Source: Clostridia bacterium | Lineage (GTDB): Bacteria > Bacillota > Clostridia > Christensenellales > UBA1242 | Direction of reading: 5' to 3' | Length of the DNA: 38,803 bases | NCBI GenBank assembly: GCA_017444895.1 | Contig: JAFSVR010000016.1 | Location: forward strand, 1-38,803 | Shown: one piece after another, positions 27,235 to 33,832 of the stretch | Layout of the letters: each line of letters opens with the position of its first letter | How positions within the stretch are numbered: position 1 is the first letter of the stretch | Notes under the pieces: model-generated | What the model was told of the DNA's origin: nothing | Databases searched by the model: none | The model's input: the letters and a program-made list of their open reading frames with translations, nothing else | Program-made: the position numbers and the translations under genes

Positions 27235-28188
27235 ATGAATATTGCCCTTATTGGTGCCACCGGTCTGGTTGGCAGAAAGATTATAAGCGTTCTCAATGAA
27301 AGGGGGCTTTTGAAGAAAAACAACCTTGTTTTATATGCCAGCCCCAAGTCTGGTGGAACAACAATCAAGGTTGGCAGAAGCTGTTTTTTGGTTAGCGCCC
27401 TCTCCCCTCAAACCATCCAAGGGGTTGATGTTGCAATTTTTTCAGCGGGCAAAACAACAGCAAAAAAATACGCCCCCTTGTTTGCAAAGCGTGGCGCTTT
27501 TGTTATAGACAATTCAAGCGCATTTAGGCGAAGCCAAAAAGCGGTTTTGATTGTTCCAGAAATCAACCCTGAGCAGATTAGTGTTCAAACAAAGATAATT
27601 GCAAACCCAAACTGTTCAACCATTGGGCTAGTATTGATTTTAAGAGAAATAGAAAAACTAGCAAGGATTAAGCGTGTTGTTGTTAGCACTTATCAGGCAG
27701 TAAGTGGCGCTGGCAAACTAGGACTAGACGACCTTGCCCATAAAACGGCAAAAAAGTTTAACTACCCCATTTCAAACAATCTCATTCCTCAAATAGATGT
27801 TATGCTAAAAAACGGCAACACCTTTGAGGAAGATAAAATGATATATGAAACTCAGCGAATTCTGGGTAAAAGAATAAACTTATCCGCAACCTGCGTCCGT
27901 GTTCCAATCAAGAACTGCCACAGCGAAAGCATTAACATTGAACTTGCAAAACCTGTTTCAATACCCCGCATCAAAAAAGCACTACTATCCGCACCCGGCA
28001 TATCATTAACCGACTTTCCAATGCCCCTTATTGCAGACAATCAAGATAATGTTATTGTTGGCAGAATTCGCAAAGACTATTCAACAAAAAACGCCATCAA
28101 CCTTTTCATTTCTTTTGACAACCTCAGAAAAGGCGCCGCCACCAACGCCGTTCAAATCCTTGAAATTTTACAATCACGTTTTTTCTGA
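27235..28188 (+). CDS. asd: Aspartate-semialdehyde dehydrogenase
   Basis: A 317-aa NADPH-dependent enzyme reducing aspartyl phosphate to aspartate semialdehyde, the branch point to lysine/diaminopimelate, threonine and methionine. N-terminal Rossmann motif GATGLVGRK; catalytic cysteine in NPNCSTIG (about Cys126); substrate motif SGAGKLG; RVPIKNCHSES holds the conserved His. GAGGTG precedes the ATG by only 3 nt; an in-frame GTG at 27229 with AAGGGG upstream is an alternative start. It stands alone, divergent from nrdD. Confidence 0.93.
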   Translation: MNIALIGATGLVGRKIISVLNERGLLKKNNLVLYASPKSGGTTIKVGRSCFLVSALSPQTIQGVDVAIFSAGKTTAKKYAPLFAKRGAFVIDNSSAFRRSQKAVLIVPEINPEQISVQTKIIANPNCSTIGLVLILREIEKLARIKRVVVSTYQAVSGAGKLGLDDLAHKTAKKFNYPISNNLIPQIDVMLKNGNTFEEDKMIYETQRILGKRINLSATCVRVPIKNCHSESINIELAKPVSIPRIKKALLSAPGISLTDFPMPLIADNQDNVIVGRIRKDYSTKNAINLFISFDNLRKGAATNAVQILEILQSRFF

Positions 28189-28223
28189 ATAACACAGTCT
28201 TAATTCAAGTCTGCCAAGGAAAC

Positions 28224-28253
28224 AAAAAAGCAAGCCCATAACGGCTTGCTTTT
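28224..28253. terminator. Bidirectional terminator, asd and tRNA-Asn
   Basis: 11-bp stem AAAAGCAAGCC / GGCTTGCTTTT with loop CATAAC; A/T runs on both sides. Confidence 0.8.
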
Positions 28254-28255
28254 GT

Positions 28256-28332
28256 TGGCTCCCCCTGTCCGACTTGAACGGACGACCCCCTGATTAACAG
28301 TCAGATGCTCTAACCAACTGAGCTAAGGAGGA
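28256..28332 (-). tRNA. tRNA-Asn (anticodon GTT)
   Basis: A 77-nt cloverleaf on the minus strand with CCA encoded. Acceptor TCCTCCT / AGGGGGA (one G-T pair), D-arm TAGCTCAGTTGGTTAGAGC, anticodon loop CTGTTAA (GTT, complement at 28296-28298), T-loop GTTCAAGTC. Discriminator G, as expected for Asn. Confidence 0.96.
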
Positions 28333-28388
28333 TTATTTACCACTAGCGATCAAAATGCATGCAATTTCAATCAACTAGAAACATAGGC

Positions 28389-28417
28389 ATTATAATATAT
28401 TCTCAAACATTTTGCAA
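28389..28417 (-). promoter_or_regulatory. tRNA-Asn promoter
   Basis: Minus-strand TTGCAA (28412-28417), 17-nt spacer, TATAAT (28389-28394); about 50 nt of 5' leader before the tRNA. Confidence 0.65.
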
Positions 28418-28459
28418 CCCTTTTTTGAAAATATTTATAATTTTTAGTTTTTCACAATG

Positions 28460-28488
28460 CAAAACGGTTCAAGGGTTTTTCCGTTTTG
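28460..28488 (-). terminator. Possible terminator of the SDR gene
   Basis: 8-bp stem CAAAACGG / CCGTTTTG just after the stop codon. The T-run after it on the minus strand is poor, so the call is weak. Confidence 0.4.
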
Positions 28489-28498
28489 TGGTCCTCTA

Positions 28499-29302
28499 TT
28501 AATCAAAATAGTTGTTTTTCTTAAACAATGCTCTAAAGAACTTCCCCATTGCCCTGCCCGTTGTCAGCCAAGCAATCTTAGAATTATTACGTTTGTTTTT
28601 CAGCATTCTTGGAACAACATAAGCCGAAATGGTTTCAGGATAATCCCCCAAAATATTATAAACCTTTTTAACCTTGTCGGTCAGTTCAACCTTGGTTTTT
28701 CCACCATTAGCAGAAGTTAAAAAGTTTGTGATCATGATACCTGGAGTAAGTCTGCCAACCAAAATCTTATCTTCATAGTGGCTCTCGCTCTCTTTTGCAA
28801 GCGCCTCTGTGAAATATGTTATTGCCCTTTTTGCTGTGCCATATATTGTGAGGCCGGTTTTCATTGCGTCGTTGCTGCCATATCCCTCAACATTATATAT
28901 TTGCCCATACCCCTGTTTTGTCATATGCGCAAACGCAATTCGGCTTCCATTGATTGCCCCTTTAAGGTCAACATTAAGCAAGAAATCAATATCTTGTTCC
29001 GTAAGCATACAAACAGGCAGGTCTGGTTGATTAACCCCTGCATTGTTGATCCATATATCCACCCCACCAAAAGCCTTTTCCGCCTCTGTCCAAAGTTTTT
29101 CAAGATCGCCAGATTTTGTCACATCACAAACAACGGTTGCAACCTTTCCTGCGCTCTCTATTTTTTCAAGTTCTCCCTTTGCTTCTGCAAGCGCTTCAGC
29201 CCCGATGTCGCTCAAAACAACATTGCAACCCAAACGCCTGAAATCTTTGGCCATTGCAAATCCAAAGCCACGTGCAGAACCAGTGATAACAACACTTTTC
29301 AT
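28499..29302 (-). CDS. Short-chain dehydrogenase/reductase
   Basis: A 267-aa classical-type SDR. Cofactor motif TGSARGFG, CDVT before the adenine pocket, NNAGVNQPD, and active-site YGTAK. The usual catalytic Ser 13 residues before Tyr is not at its standard place; EGYGSND gives a Ser 11 before, a pattern that reminds me of chlorophyll-b-reductase-like SDRs. The C-terminal third, basic and ending KKNNYFD, may sit near a membrane. The start is the second ATG of ATGATTATG, 7 nt after AGGAG. Substrate unknown. Divergent from thyX. Confidence 0.85.
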   Translation of the reverse strand: MKSVVITGSARGFGFAMAKDFRRLGCNVVLSDIGAEALAEAKGELEKIESAGKVATVVCDVTKSGDLEKLWTEAEKAFGGVDIWINNAGVNQPDLPVCMLTEQDIDFLLNVDLKGAINGSRIAFAHMTKQGYGQIYNVEGYGSNDAMKTGLTIYGTAKRAITYFTEALAKESESHYEDKILVGRLTPGIMITNFLTSANGGKTKVELTDKVKKVYNILGDYPETISAYVVPRMLKNKRNNSKIAWLTTGRAMGKFFRALFKKNNYFD

Positions 29303-29322
29303 AATCATTCTCCTATATTGTC

Positions 29323-29350
29323 ATTATACCACGAATGCACCAAACAACAA
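29323..29350 (-). promoter_or_regulatory. SDR gene promoter
   Basis: Minus-strand TTGTTG (29345-29350), 16-nt spacer, extended -10 TGGTATAAT (TATAAT at 29323-29328). Confidence 0.55.
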
Positions 29351-29393
29351 ACAAAAAGCATAATCAAGCAAGGTCTTTTTCAAAAAACAAATC

Positions 29394-29422
29394 TTGACAA
29401 TATACATAACCGATGATATATT
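29394..29422 (+). promoter_or_regulatory. thyX promoter
   Basis: TTGACA (29394-29399), 17-nt spacer, TATATT (29417-29422), then GGAGGA (29435-29440) 7 nt before the ATG. The longer frame starting at 29394 would begin inside the -35 and is rejected. Confidence 0.75.
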
Positions 29423-29447
29423 CAATTTAATAACGGAGGAGTGGATT

Positions 29448-30998
29448 ATGAACATAAGAACTATTTTGCATAGCGAACTAGATTGTCATTTGAAGCCAGA
29501 CCTAGATTTGATTAAGCAAGGCATCTCAGAAATTTTTGAAACTGGGAAAATTAAAGACCATGGAGCCATTGCAGAAATGCTCTCAAAGGTTGAAGAGGCC
29601 ACAACTCTAATAAACAAAGAAAAAAGTCTTGCCAGCAAACTTAAAACCGCAAGCAATGAAGAAAAGCAACAAATCAAGCAAGAAAAGGATATCACAACAG
29701 ATAAAGCAGATGTGGCCCTTGAAGATGCCCTGACGCTTCTAATGAAGGTTGGCGGAAAAGATGCATACCATTATGACTACGACAACCCTTTCAACATGGT
29801 TGTTGCTGGTCTTATGGGAAGCACATGCTATATGAAGGAAGACTTCAAAGCCCTTCAAGAAAAAAGAATCCGAAACATTTTAACAATTTCAAACGTTGTT
29901 TTGAACAATGGCCACCATTCAACATTTGGGCATTCCCACGTTACACTTGAAATAAGCCAAATTCCAAAGGCCCTTGCAATGATCCTGAACAACGAAAAAG
30001 AGTGCGCTGTCAGCGAAAAGTCTGCAAGATACACAGTTATGGATCAAATAGAGCCAAAAGAATTGGAACTTTATGAAAAATGGAAAGACATTTTCACAAG
30101 AGAAATCACCCAAAAATATGGCGACAGCCAACCATTCTTTGATGAAAAGGGGGTTCGTGCAACAAAACTTGCGCAAGAAAACGCAAGATATATGATTTCA
30201 GCATTCACTCCAACCAATATGGTTTATACAACGAGTTTCAGGCAACTCAATTATCTTGCACACTGGCTTAAAAACGAACTAAACAACCCAAATTCAAATA
30301 AGTTCTATGCCGGCGTTAAAACCGAAATGTCAGAATTTATTGCGTTCGTTAAAGCAAACAACCTATACCTTGAAAACCTTGAAGACCATAAAGACCGAAA
30401 ACTTTCCCTCTTTGGACCTGGCGTTCTTGGCGAAACCCTTTCTAGCGAAACCTACACCCTTAACTACAACACTTCTATCGCCTGCCTAGCACAAGCACAT
30501 CGCCACAGAACAATTGGCTACAGAATCAATGAATTCAGATTTAACAACGAGCCATCTCAATTCTTCCTTCCCCCTCTTCTTAAAAACCTTGGAGACCAAG
30601 ATTTGATTAACCAATGGTTTGAAGATATCCGTAGTGTTGAAGAGACAATACCTCAAGGCAAACTTGTTAACGTTGTTGAAAACGGAGAAACAAAAAACTT
30701 TTTGCTCAAAGCCCTTGAAAGAGAGTGCTCTGAAGCACAATGGGAAGTTATGGACCTAACAAGAAGGTATTCTCAAAAATTTAGTGATGCCCTCAAAGAA
30801 GAAATTGCTCAAGGCACCGAAAAGGCAAACAGCCTTGACGGGCTAGACAAAGAAGATGCCATCAACTCTATTGAAAGCATCAAACAAATGCAAACAAAAT
30901 TTGAAAAGCTTTCAAATGGCGCAAGATGCACAGCCGGCTATAAATGCCTTCGCCCTTGCGGGTTCAAAGACGGCATAACTCTTGAAAGAGATATATAA
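29448..30998 (+). CDS. thyX: ThyX-type flavin-dependent thymidylate synthase, long two-module form
   Basis: A 516-aa protein, about twice a normal ThyX (220-250 aa). ThyX makes dTMP from dUMP with methylenetetrahydrofolate and FAD. First module: residues about 30-80 a Lys/Glu-rich helix, then HHSTFGHSHVTLEISQIPKA and SEKSARY, the substrate/FAD pattern, but without the RHR triad in its usual place. Then FTPTNMVYTTSFRQLNYLAHWL, like the ThyX C-terminal part. Second module: AQAHRHRTIGYRINEFRF supplies an RHR near residue 351. It ends with a Cys-bearing segment (RCTAGYKCLRPCGF). Similar long ThyX proteins occur in Chlamydia (recall). dut in the same window supplies dUMP. Confidence 0.8.
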   Translation: MNIRTILHSELDCHLKPDLDLIKQGISEIFETGKIKDHGAIAEMLSKVEEATTLINKEKSLASKLKTASNEEKQQIKQEKDITTDKADVALEDALTLLMKVGGKDAYHYDYDNPFNMVVAGLMGSTCYMKEDFKALQEKRIRNILTISNVVLNNGHHSTFGHSHVTLEISQIPKALAMILNNEKECAVSEKSARYTVMDQIEPKELELYEKWKDIFTREITQKYGDSQPFFDEKGVRATKLAQENARYMISAFTPTNMVYTTSFRQLNYLAHWLKNELNNPNSNKFYAGVKTEMSEFIAFVKANNLYLENLEDHKDRKLSLFGPGVLGETLSSETYTLNYNTSIACLAQAHRHRTIGYRINEFRFNNEPSQFFLPPLLKNLGDQDLINQWFEDIRSVEETIPQGKLVNVVENGETKNFLLKALERECSEAQWEVMDLTRRYSQKFSDALKEEIAQGTEKANSLDGLDKEDAINSIESIKQMQTKFEKLSNGARCTAGYKCLRPCGFKDGITLERDI

Positions 30999-31014
30999 GC
31001 GAATTAGCAAAAAG

Positions 31015-31039
31015 GAAGAGCCACTGCTCTTCTTTTTTT
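31015..31039 (+). terminator. thyX terminator
   Basis: 7-bp stem GAAGAGC / GCTCTTC with CACT loop, then seven T. Confidence 0.85.
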
Positions 31040-31065
31040 CTACCCTTTTAACACCAGCAAAATAC

Positions 31066-31158
31066 AAGCAAAAAGAAAAAGGGCTTCCGCCCTACTTTTT
31101 CTACAACGAATATCTCCACACGTAAATTATAAGCAAAAAGAAAAAGGGCTTCCGCCCT
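31066..31158 (-). repeat. Duplicated 28-bp terminator downstream of tRNA-Ala
   Basis: An identical 28-bp sequence occurs at 31066-31093 and 31131-31158. On the minus strand each reads AGGGC-GGAA-GCCCT followed by TTTTTCTTTTT, a compact terminator. The copies are 65 bp apart. Confidence 0.85.
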
Positions 31159-31166
31159 CTACTGTT

Positions 31167-31243
31167 TGGTGGAGAATATCGGAATCGAACCGATGACCTC
31201 CTGCTTGCAAGGCAGGCGCTCTAGCCAGCTGAGCTAATCCCCC
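31167..31243 (-). tRNA. tRNA-Ala (anticodon TGC)
   Basis: A 77-nt cloverleaf on the minus strand, CCA encoded. Acceptor GGGGGAT / ATTCTCC includes the G3-T70 pair that identifies tRNA-Ala. Anticodon loop CTTGCAA with stem CCTGC-type pairing; T-loop GGTTCGATTCC; discriminator A. Confidence 0.97.
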
Positions 31244-31256
31244 ATGACGCTCTGTT

Positions 31257-31285
31257 ATATTAACAAAAAACAGAACAAATGTCAA
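31257..31285 (-). promoter_or_regulatory. tRNA-Ala promoter
   Basis: Minus-strand TTGACA (31280-31285), 17-nt spacer, TAATAT (31257-31262). The flanks AAAATTTA before the -35 and TTTTTGT before the -10 are shared with the tRNA-Ile promoter. Confidence 0.7.
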
Positions 31286-31350
31286 TAAATTTTGAAAAAT
31301 AATTAAAATTTTTCTTAAACATTATTCTTTTCAACTCTTTTAAGCAAAAC

Positions 31351-31380
31351 AAAAAATGGTTTAGCATTTTGCTAAGCCAT
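31351..31380 (-). terminator. Lipoprotein gene terminator
   Basis: Minus-strand ATGGCTTAGC / GCTAAACCAT, 10-bp stem with one G-T pair, then a T-run. Confidence 0.75.
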
Positions 31381-31397
31381 TTTTATTTTTTAATTAA

Positions 31398-31883
31398 CTA
31401 CGCAGCAACTTTTGCATAAGTCATAACTGCTGACCAGTGGTGAACAGTGTCTGTAACTGTAACAATAATTTTGCCATTGTCATATTGAGTGGTGGTCGTT
31501 TCACCTTCTGGCATATCAGAAGTAACAACTAATTTATTGTTTTCAATTGCCCATGTTCCAAAGTCGGCATATGCCATTTCTACATAATATGGTTTTGCTG
31601 TAACATTGCCGTCTTCTTGCACCTTGATTTTAAGGAAATAGTCTTCCAATTTTTCATAAAGTGCTGCATCAGCAGGATCGCTGTGGTCTTCATGCAAAGC
31701 AGCAAATTGAGTAAAGGTATATGTTTGGGCTGGATTTTCGCCTTCAGTATAAACCACCTTTTCTGTGTAATACTCTCCAACCACGTCTGCAGCAGTGAGC
31801 TTAGCTTCTCCGCACGCAACAAGCACAGATGCAACCATTGTTACGCAAAGCATAATGGCAAAAGTCTTTAATAAATTTTTCAT
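31398..31883 (-). CDS. Small secreted lipoprotein of unknown function
   Basis: 161 aa. Type II signal peptide: basic start MKNLLK, hydrophobic core, lipobox LVAC with Cys24, so it should be anchored to the outer face of the membrane by diacylglycerol. The mature part (about 137 aa) has alternating strand-rich segments (DVVGEYYTEKVVY, KIIVTVTDTVHHWSAVMTY), suggesting a small beta-barrel of lipocalin-like type, which is inference. GGAGGG lies about 6 nt before the ATG. It is monocistronic with its own promoter and terminator. Confidence 0.85.
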   Translation of the reverse strand: MKNLLKTFAIMLCVTMVASVLVACGEAKLTAADVVGEYYTEKVVYTEGENPAQTYTFTQFAALHEDHSDPADAALYEKLEDYFLKIKVQEDGNVTAKPYYVEMAYADFGTWAIENNKLVVTSDMPEGETTTTQYDNGKIIVTVTDTVHHWSAVMTYAKVAA

Positions 31884-31907
31884 AATTTCCCTCCTTTTTA
31901 TTACCTA

Positions 31908-31938
31908 ATTCTACCATTAATATCCACCTTGCTGTCAA
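31908..31938 (-). promoter_or_regulatory. Lipoprotein gene promoter
   Basis: Minus-strand TTGACA (31933-31938), 19-nt spacer, extended -10 TGGTAGAAT (TAGAAT at 31908-31913). The long spacer is offset by the TGn. Confidence 0.5.
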
Positions 31939-32032
31939 GCAAAAACAGCACATAAAAACAAAAACATTTGGCGAAAAACACAAACACACCATCATCTTCA
32001 AAACACTTTTCAACTCACCTATAATTGCCACC

Positions 32033-32056
32033 AAAAAAACAACCGCAAGGGTTGTT
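32033..32056 (-). terminator. Terminator after the tRNA-Ile-like fragment
   Basis: Minus-strand stem AACAACC / GGTTGTT followed by seven T. It directly follows the CCA end of the fragment, as a tRNA terminator would. Confidence 0.7.
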
Positions 32057-32063
32057 TCTTTAT

Positions 32064-32225
32064 TGGTAGGGACAAGTGGACTCGTTGACCCGCGACCCCC
32101 ACCTTATACTTCGCTATCGCTCCGTGGCGTTCGCCCTGCGGGCTCGGCTTCACGGTTCCACCCTGATTAAAGGCTTCGCCTTTAGGCGCTTTGCGCCGAG
32201 GTGGATTTCGGCGCCAATTATGTTT
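32064..32225 (-). other. GC-rich chimeric element: tRNA-Ile 3'-half copy plus T-box-like core
   Basis: Not a normal gene. Its 3' part (32064-32107) copies the 3' half of the neighbouring tRNA-Ile: 21 bases identical from the CCA end inward, then an altered T-loop two bases longer, then 14 more identical bases reaching the anticodon loop. Upstream on the minus strand is a GC-rich stretch with small hairpins (AAAGGC-GAA-GCCTTT, GGCGC-AAA-GCGCC, GCCC-GCA-GGGC, CCGTG...CACGG) and AGGGTGGAACCGTG (32151-32164), which is nearly the T-box consensus AGGGTGGNACCGCG. No stem I precedes it, so it is not a complete T-box leader. Base composition is clearly unlike the surroundings. Confidence 0.55.
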
Positions 32226-32232
32226 ATTCAAC

Positions 32233-32266
32233 CAAAAAAAATAAACCCTTCTTTTGTGGGTTTATT
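32233..32266 (-). terminator. tRNA-Ile terminator
   Basis: Minus-strand stem AATAAACCC / GGGTTTATT with a 9-nt loop, then a T-run, 5 nt after the CCA end. Confidence 0.8.
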
Positions 32267-32270
32267 CTTT

Positions 32271-32347
32271 TGGTAGGGACAAGTGGACTCGAACCACCGA
32301 CCCCCACCTTATCAGGGTGGTGCTCTAACCAACTGAGCTATGTCCCT
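32271..32347 (-). tRNA. tRNA-Ile (anticodon GAT)
   Basis: A 77-nt cloverleaf on the minus strand, CCA encoded. Acceptor AGGGACA / TGTCCCT, anticodon arm CCACC-CTGATAA-GGTGG, T-arm GGTGG-TTCGAGT-CCACT, discriminator A. Confidence 0.97.
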
Positions 32348-32387
32348 ATATTATTAAGTTGCTCAATATGCATTATTAACATATTTG

Positions 32388-32409
32388 GGCGTTCTCTACG
32401 AACGCCCTT
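32388..32409 (-). other. Perfect 8-bp hairpin in the tRNA-Ile 5' leader
   Basis: GGGCGTTC-GTAGA-GAACGCCC on the minus strand, between the tRNA promoter and the tRNA. It may also end transcription from the upstream peptidase-like gene (stop at 32469), though it has no T-run. Confidence 0.5.
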
Positions 32410-32411
32410 AT

Positions 32412-32440
32412 ATATTAACAAAAAGTTCAAACATTGTCAA
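32412..32440 (-). promoter_or_regulatory. tRNA-Ile promoter
   Basis: Minus-strand TTGACA (32435-32440), 17-nt spacer, TAATAT (32412-32417), same layout and flanks as the tRNA-Ala promoter. Confidence 0.7.
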
Positions 32441-32468
32441 TAAATTTTCAAAATTTTTCTATATAAAA

Positions 32469-33752
32469 TTATCTGTTATGGCTTAAAGTGGAACCGTCAA
32501 TCTCAAAAGCCATGCCCTGCCTTAGAATTTGCATCATTGCTGATCTTTGATGATTATATAGCACGTTGCTTCTTGACCCCTTTTCAAAAGGGTTTTTGCC
32601 ATAGATTTCACTAAAATTAATCTTATATTGCTCTGGTATGTTTTGCTTTTGTGTTTGGTCTTCTCTGCTCTTAAATAAAGAATATATTCCTTTTAGCCTC
32701 TCTTCTTGGTCTGGCTCTGCATTACGCGCGCACGTGGCCATATATTTGAGTGCCGCATCTCTTGCATCAAGTTCTTCATAAGAAGCCAAATACTTTTGAT
32801 AGCTTGATGGTTGAGGATCTAAAAGCGCTTTTTTAACAAGCAATTCCTTATCTGTCAGCTCCCAACTATCCCTATCAAGAGTTTGAGATTGAATATGGTG
32901 TTGCGCTTCATGAATAATGGTATTTAATATTTGATAAGGCATAAACTCATTGCCATCTTCCTTGAATTTTTCCAGCCCATCAAGAAACCTTCTGTTGATA
33001 ACAATTTTTGAATCTGCTGGAGAATATTCCCCCATAACAATTGAGTTTTGAGTTGTTTTCAGTTCGCCAAATTCAATTCTGCAAGATTCTGCAAAGTTCT
33101 CTTCGCAGTATTCATTTGTAACCGCTTGCAACAACTCACAAATCTCGCCTTTTGAAAGTTGATAAAACCTGTTTGGTTCAAAATACTCAACTAATTCTTT
33201 GCGGTCTAATTTGCTAAACTTTTGAGAAACAAACCATTCCTGGCTTGGTCTGCGCTGCCTGCCAAACATCTTGCGCGCCATAAATTCAGAATAGTTAATA
33301 ACTAATGCGTTCTGGTTTATTTCTATCAGCGTTTTTTGCTCTGCGCCTGTGGCGTCATGCTTTTGCGCAAGATTGACAATTCCCTGTGCAAGCGATGGTG
33401 TTTGATCATCATCCGTTCTTCCCAAAGAATCGTTGATTTTCCTTAGAACAGCCAGCGTCTTAATTGCGTCTTCTTTATCTTTCAAAGATGTTTTGTCAGA
33501 CTGTGCAATATAGTCTAGGATTATGTTTAATTCATCCTCGTCTGCAACTGATGCATAGAACAAAAAGTCTTCAGTTGAAGGATCTTCTGTTCCATCGCCA
33601 TACCCCATTTTCATTGCAAGACGAGCAAGAAAACTCTTGAGGGTTTGAACATCTGTGCCAGCGTTTATGTGATCAAAAACAAACCTTGCAATATCAAGGC
33701 CACTATCTTTAAGATTCTTAAGATATCTTGAAAACGCTTTTTGATAGTTCAT
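32469..33752 (-). CDS. Putative zinc metallopeptidase-like protein (HEAQH motif)
   Basis: 427 aa, family not recognised. Cytosolic by appearance: no signal peptide and no membrane helix. The segment LNTIIHEAQHHIQSQ near residue 280 is a textbook HExxH zinc site, and EELDARDAALKYMA about 55 residues later offers an acidic third ligand, as in gluzincins. The N-terminal half is helical and acidic (GTEDPSTEDF, DDDQTPS). INYSEFMARKMFGRQRRPSQEW in the middle is basic. It is driven by a consensus promoter, with a weak GGGAAG as RBS. Toxin, effector-like or phage-type peptidase roles are all possible; none is supported by context. Confidence 0.75.
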   Translation of the reverse strand: MNYQKAFSRYLKNLKDSGLDIARFVFDHINAGTDVQTLKSFLARLAMKMGYGDGTEDPSTEDFLFYASVADEDELNIILDYIAQSDKTSLKDKEDAIKTLAVLRKINDSLGRTDDDQTPSLAQGIVNLAQKHDATGAEQKTLIEINQNALVINYSEFMARKMFGRQRRPSQEWFVSQKFSKLDRKELVEYFEPNRFYQLSKGEICELLQAVTNEYCEENFAESCRIEFGELKTTQNSIVMGEYSPADSKIVINRRFLDGLEKFKEDGNEFMPYQILNTIIHEAQHHIQSQTLDRDSWELTDKELLVKKALLDPQPSSYQKYLASYEELDARDAALKYMATCARNAEPDQEERLKGIYSLFKSREDQTQKQNIPEQYKINFSEIYGKNPFEKGSRSNVLYNHQRSAMMQILRQGMAFEIDGSTLSHNR

Positions 33753-33774
33753 AGTATCTTCCCTGCGTGTGGGT

Positions 33775-33803
33775 ATTATATACTACACTTAACGTTTTGT
33801 CAA
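33775..33803 (-). promoter_or_regulatory. Fully consensus promoter of the HExxH gene
   Basis: Minus-strand TTGACA (33798-33803), 17-nt spacer, TATAAT (33775-33780): all 12 hexamer bases match consensus. Confidence 0.85.
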
Positions 33804-33832
33804 TGACACCCTTAATATTTATTTTATATTTA

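Noticed and set aside
29394-29447. 18-residue N-terminal extension of ThyX
   Set aside because: It would start inside the -35 hexamer; GGAGGA precedes the ATG at 29448.
32033-32225. Complete T-box riboswitch
   Set aside because: Only the T-box core-like motif is present; there is no stem I with specifier loop, no clear matching antiterminator 3' strand and no tRNA-synthetase or amino-acid gene downstream.
32019-32231. 70-aa minus-strand frame across the GC-rich element
   Set aside because: Composition (Arg/Pro/Gly-rich), no SD, and it reads through the tRNA-like fragment and hairpins; the block looks like structured RNA or a repeat.
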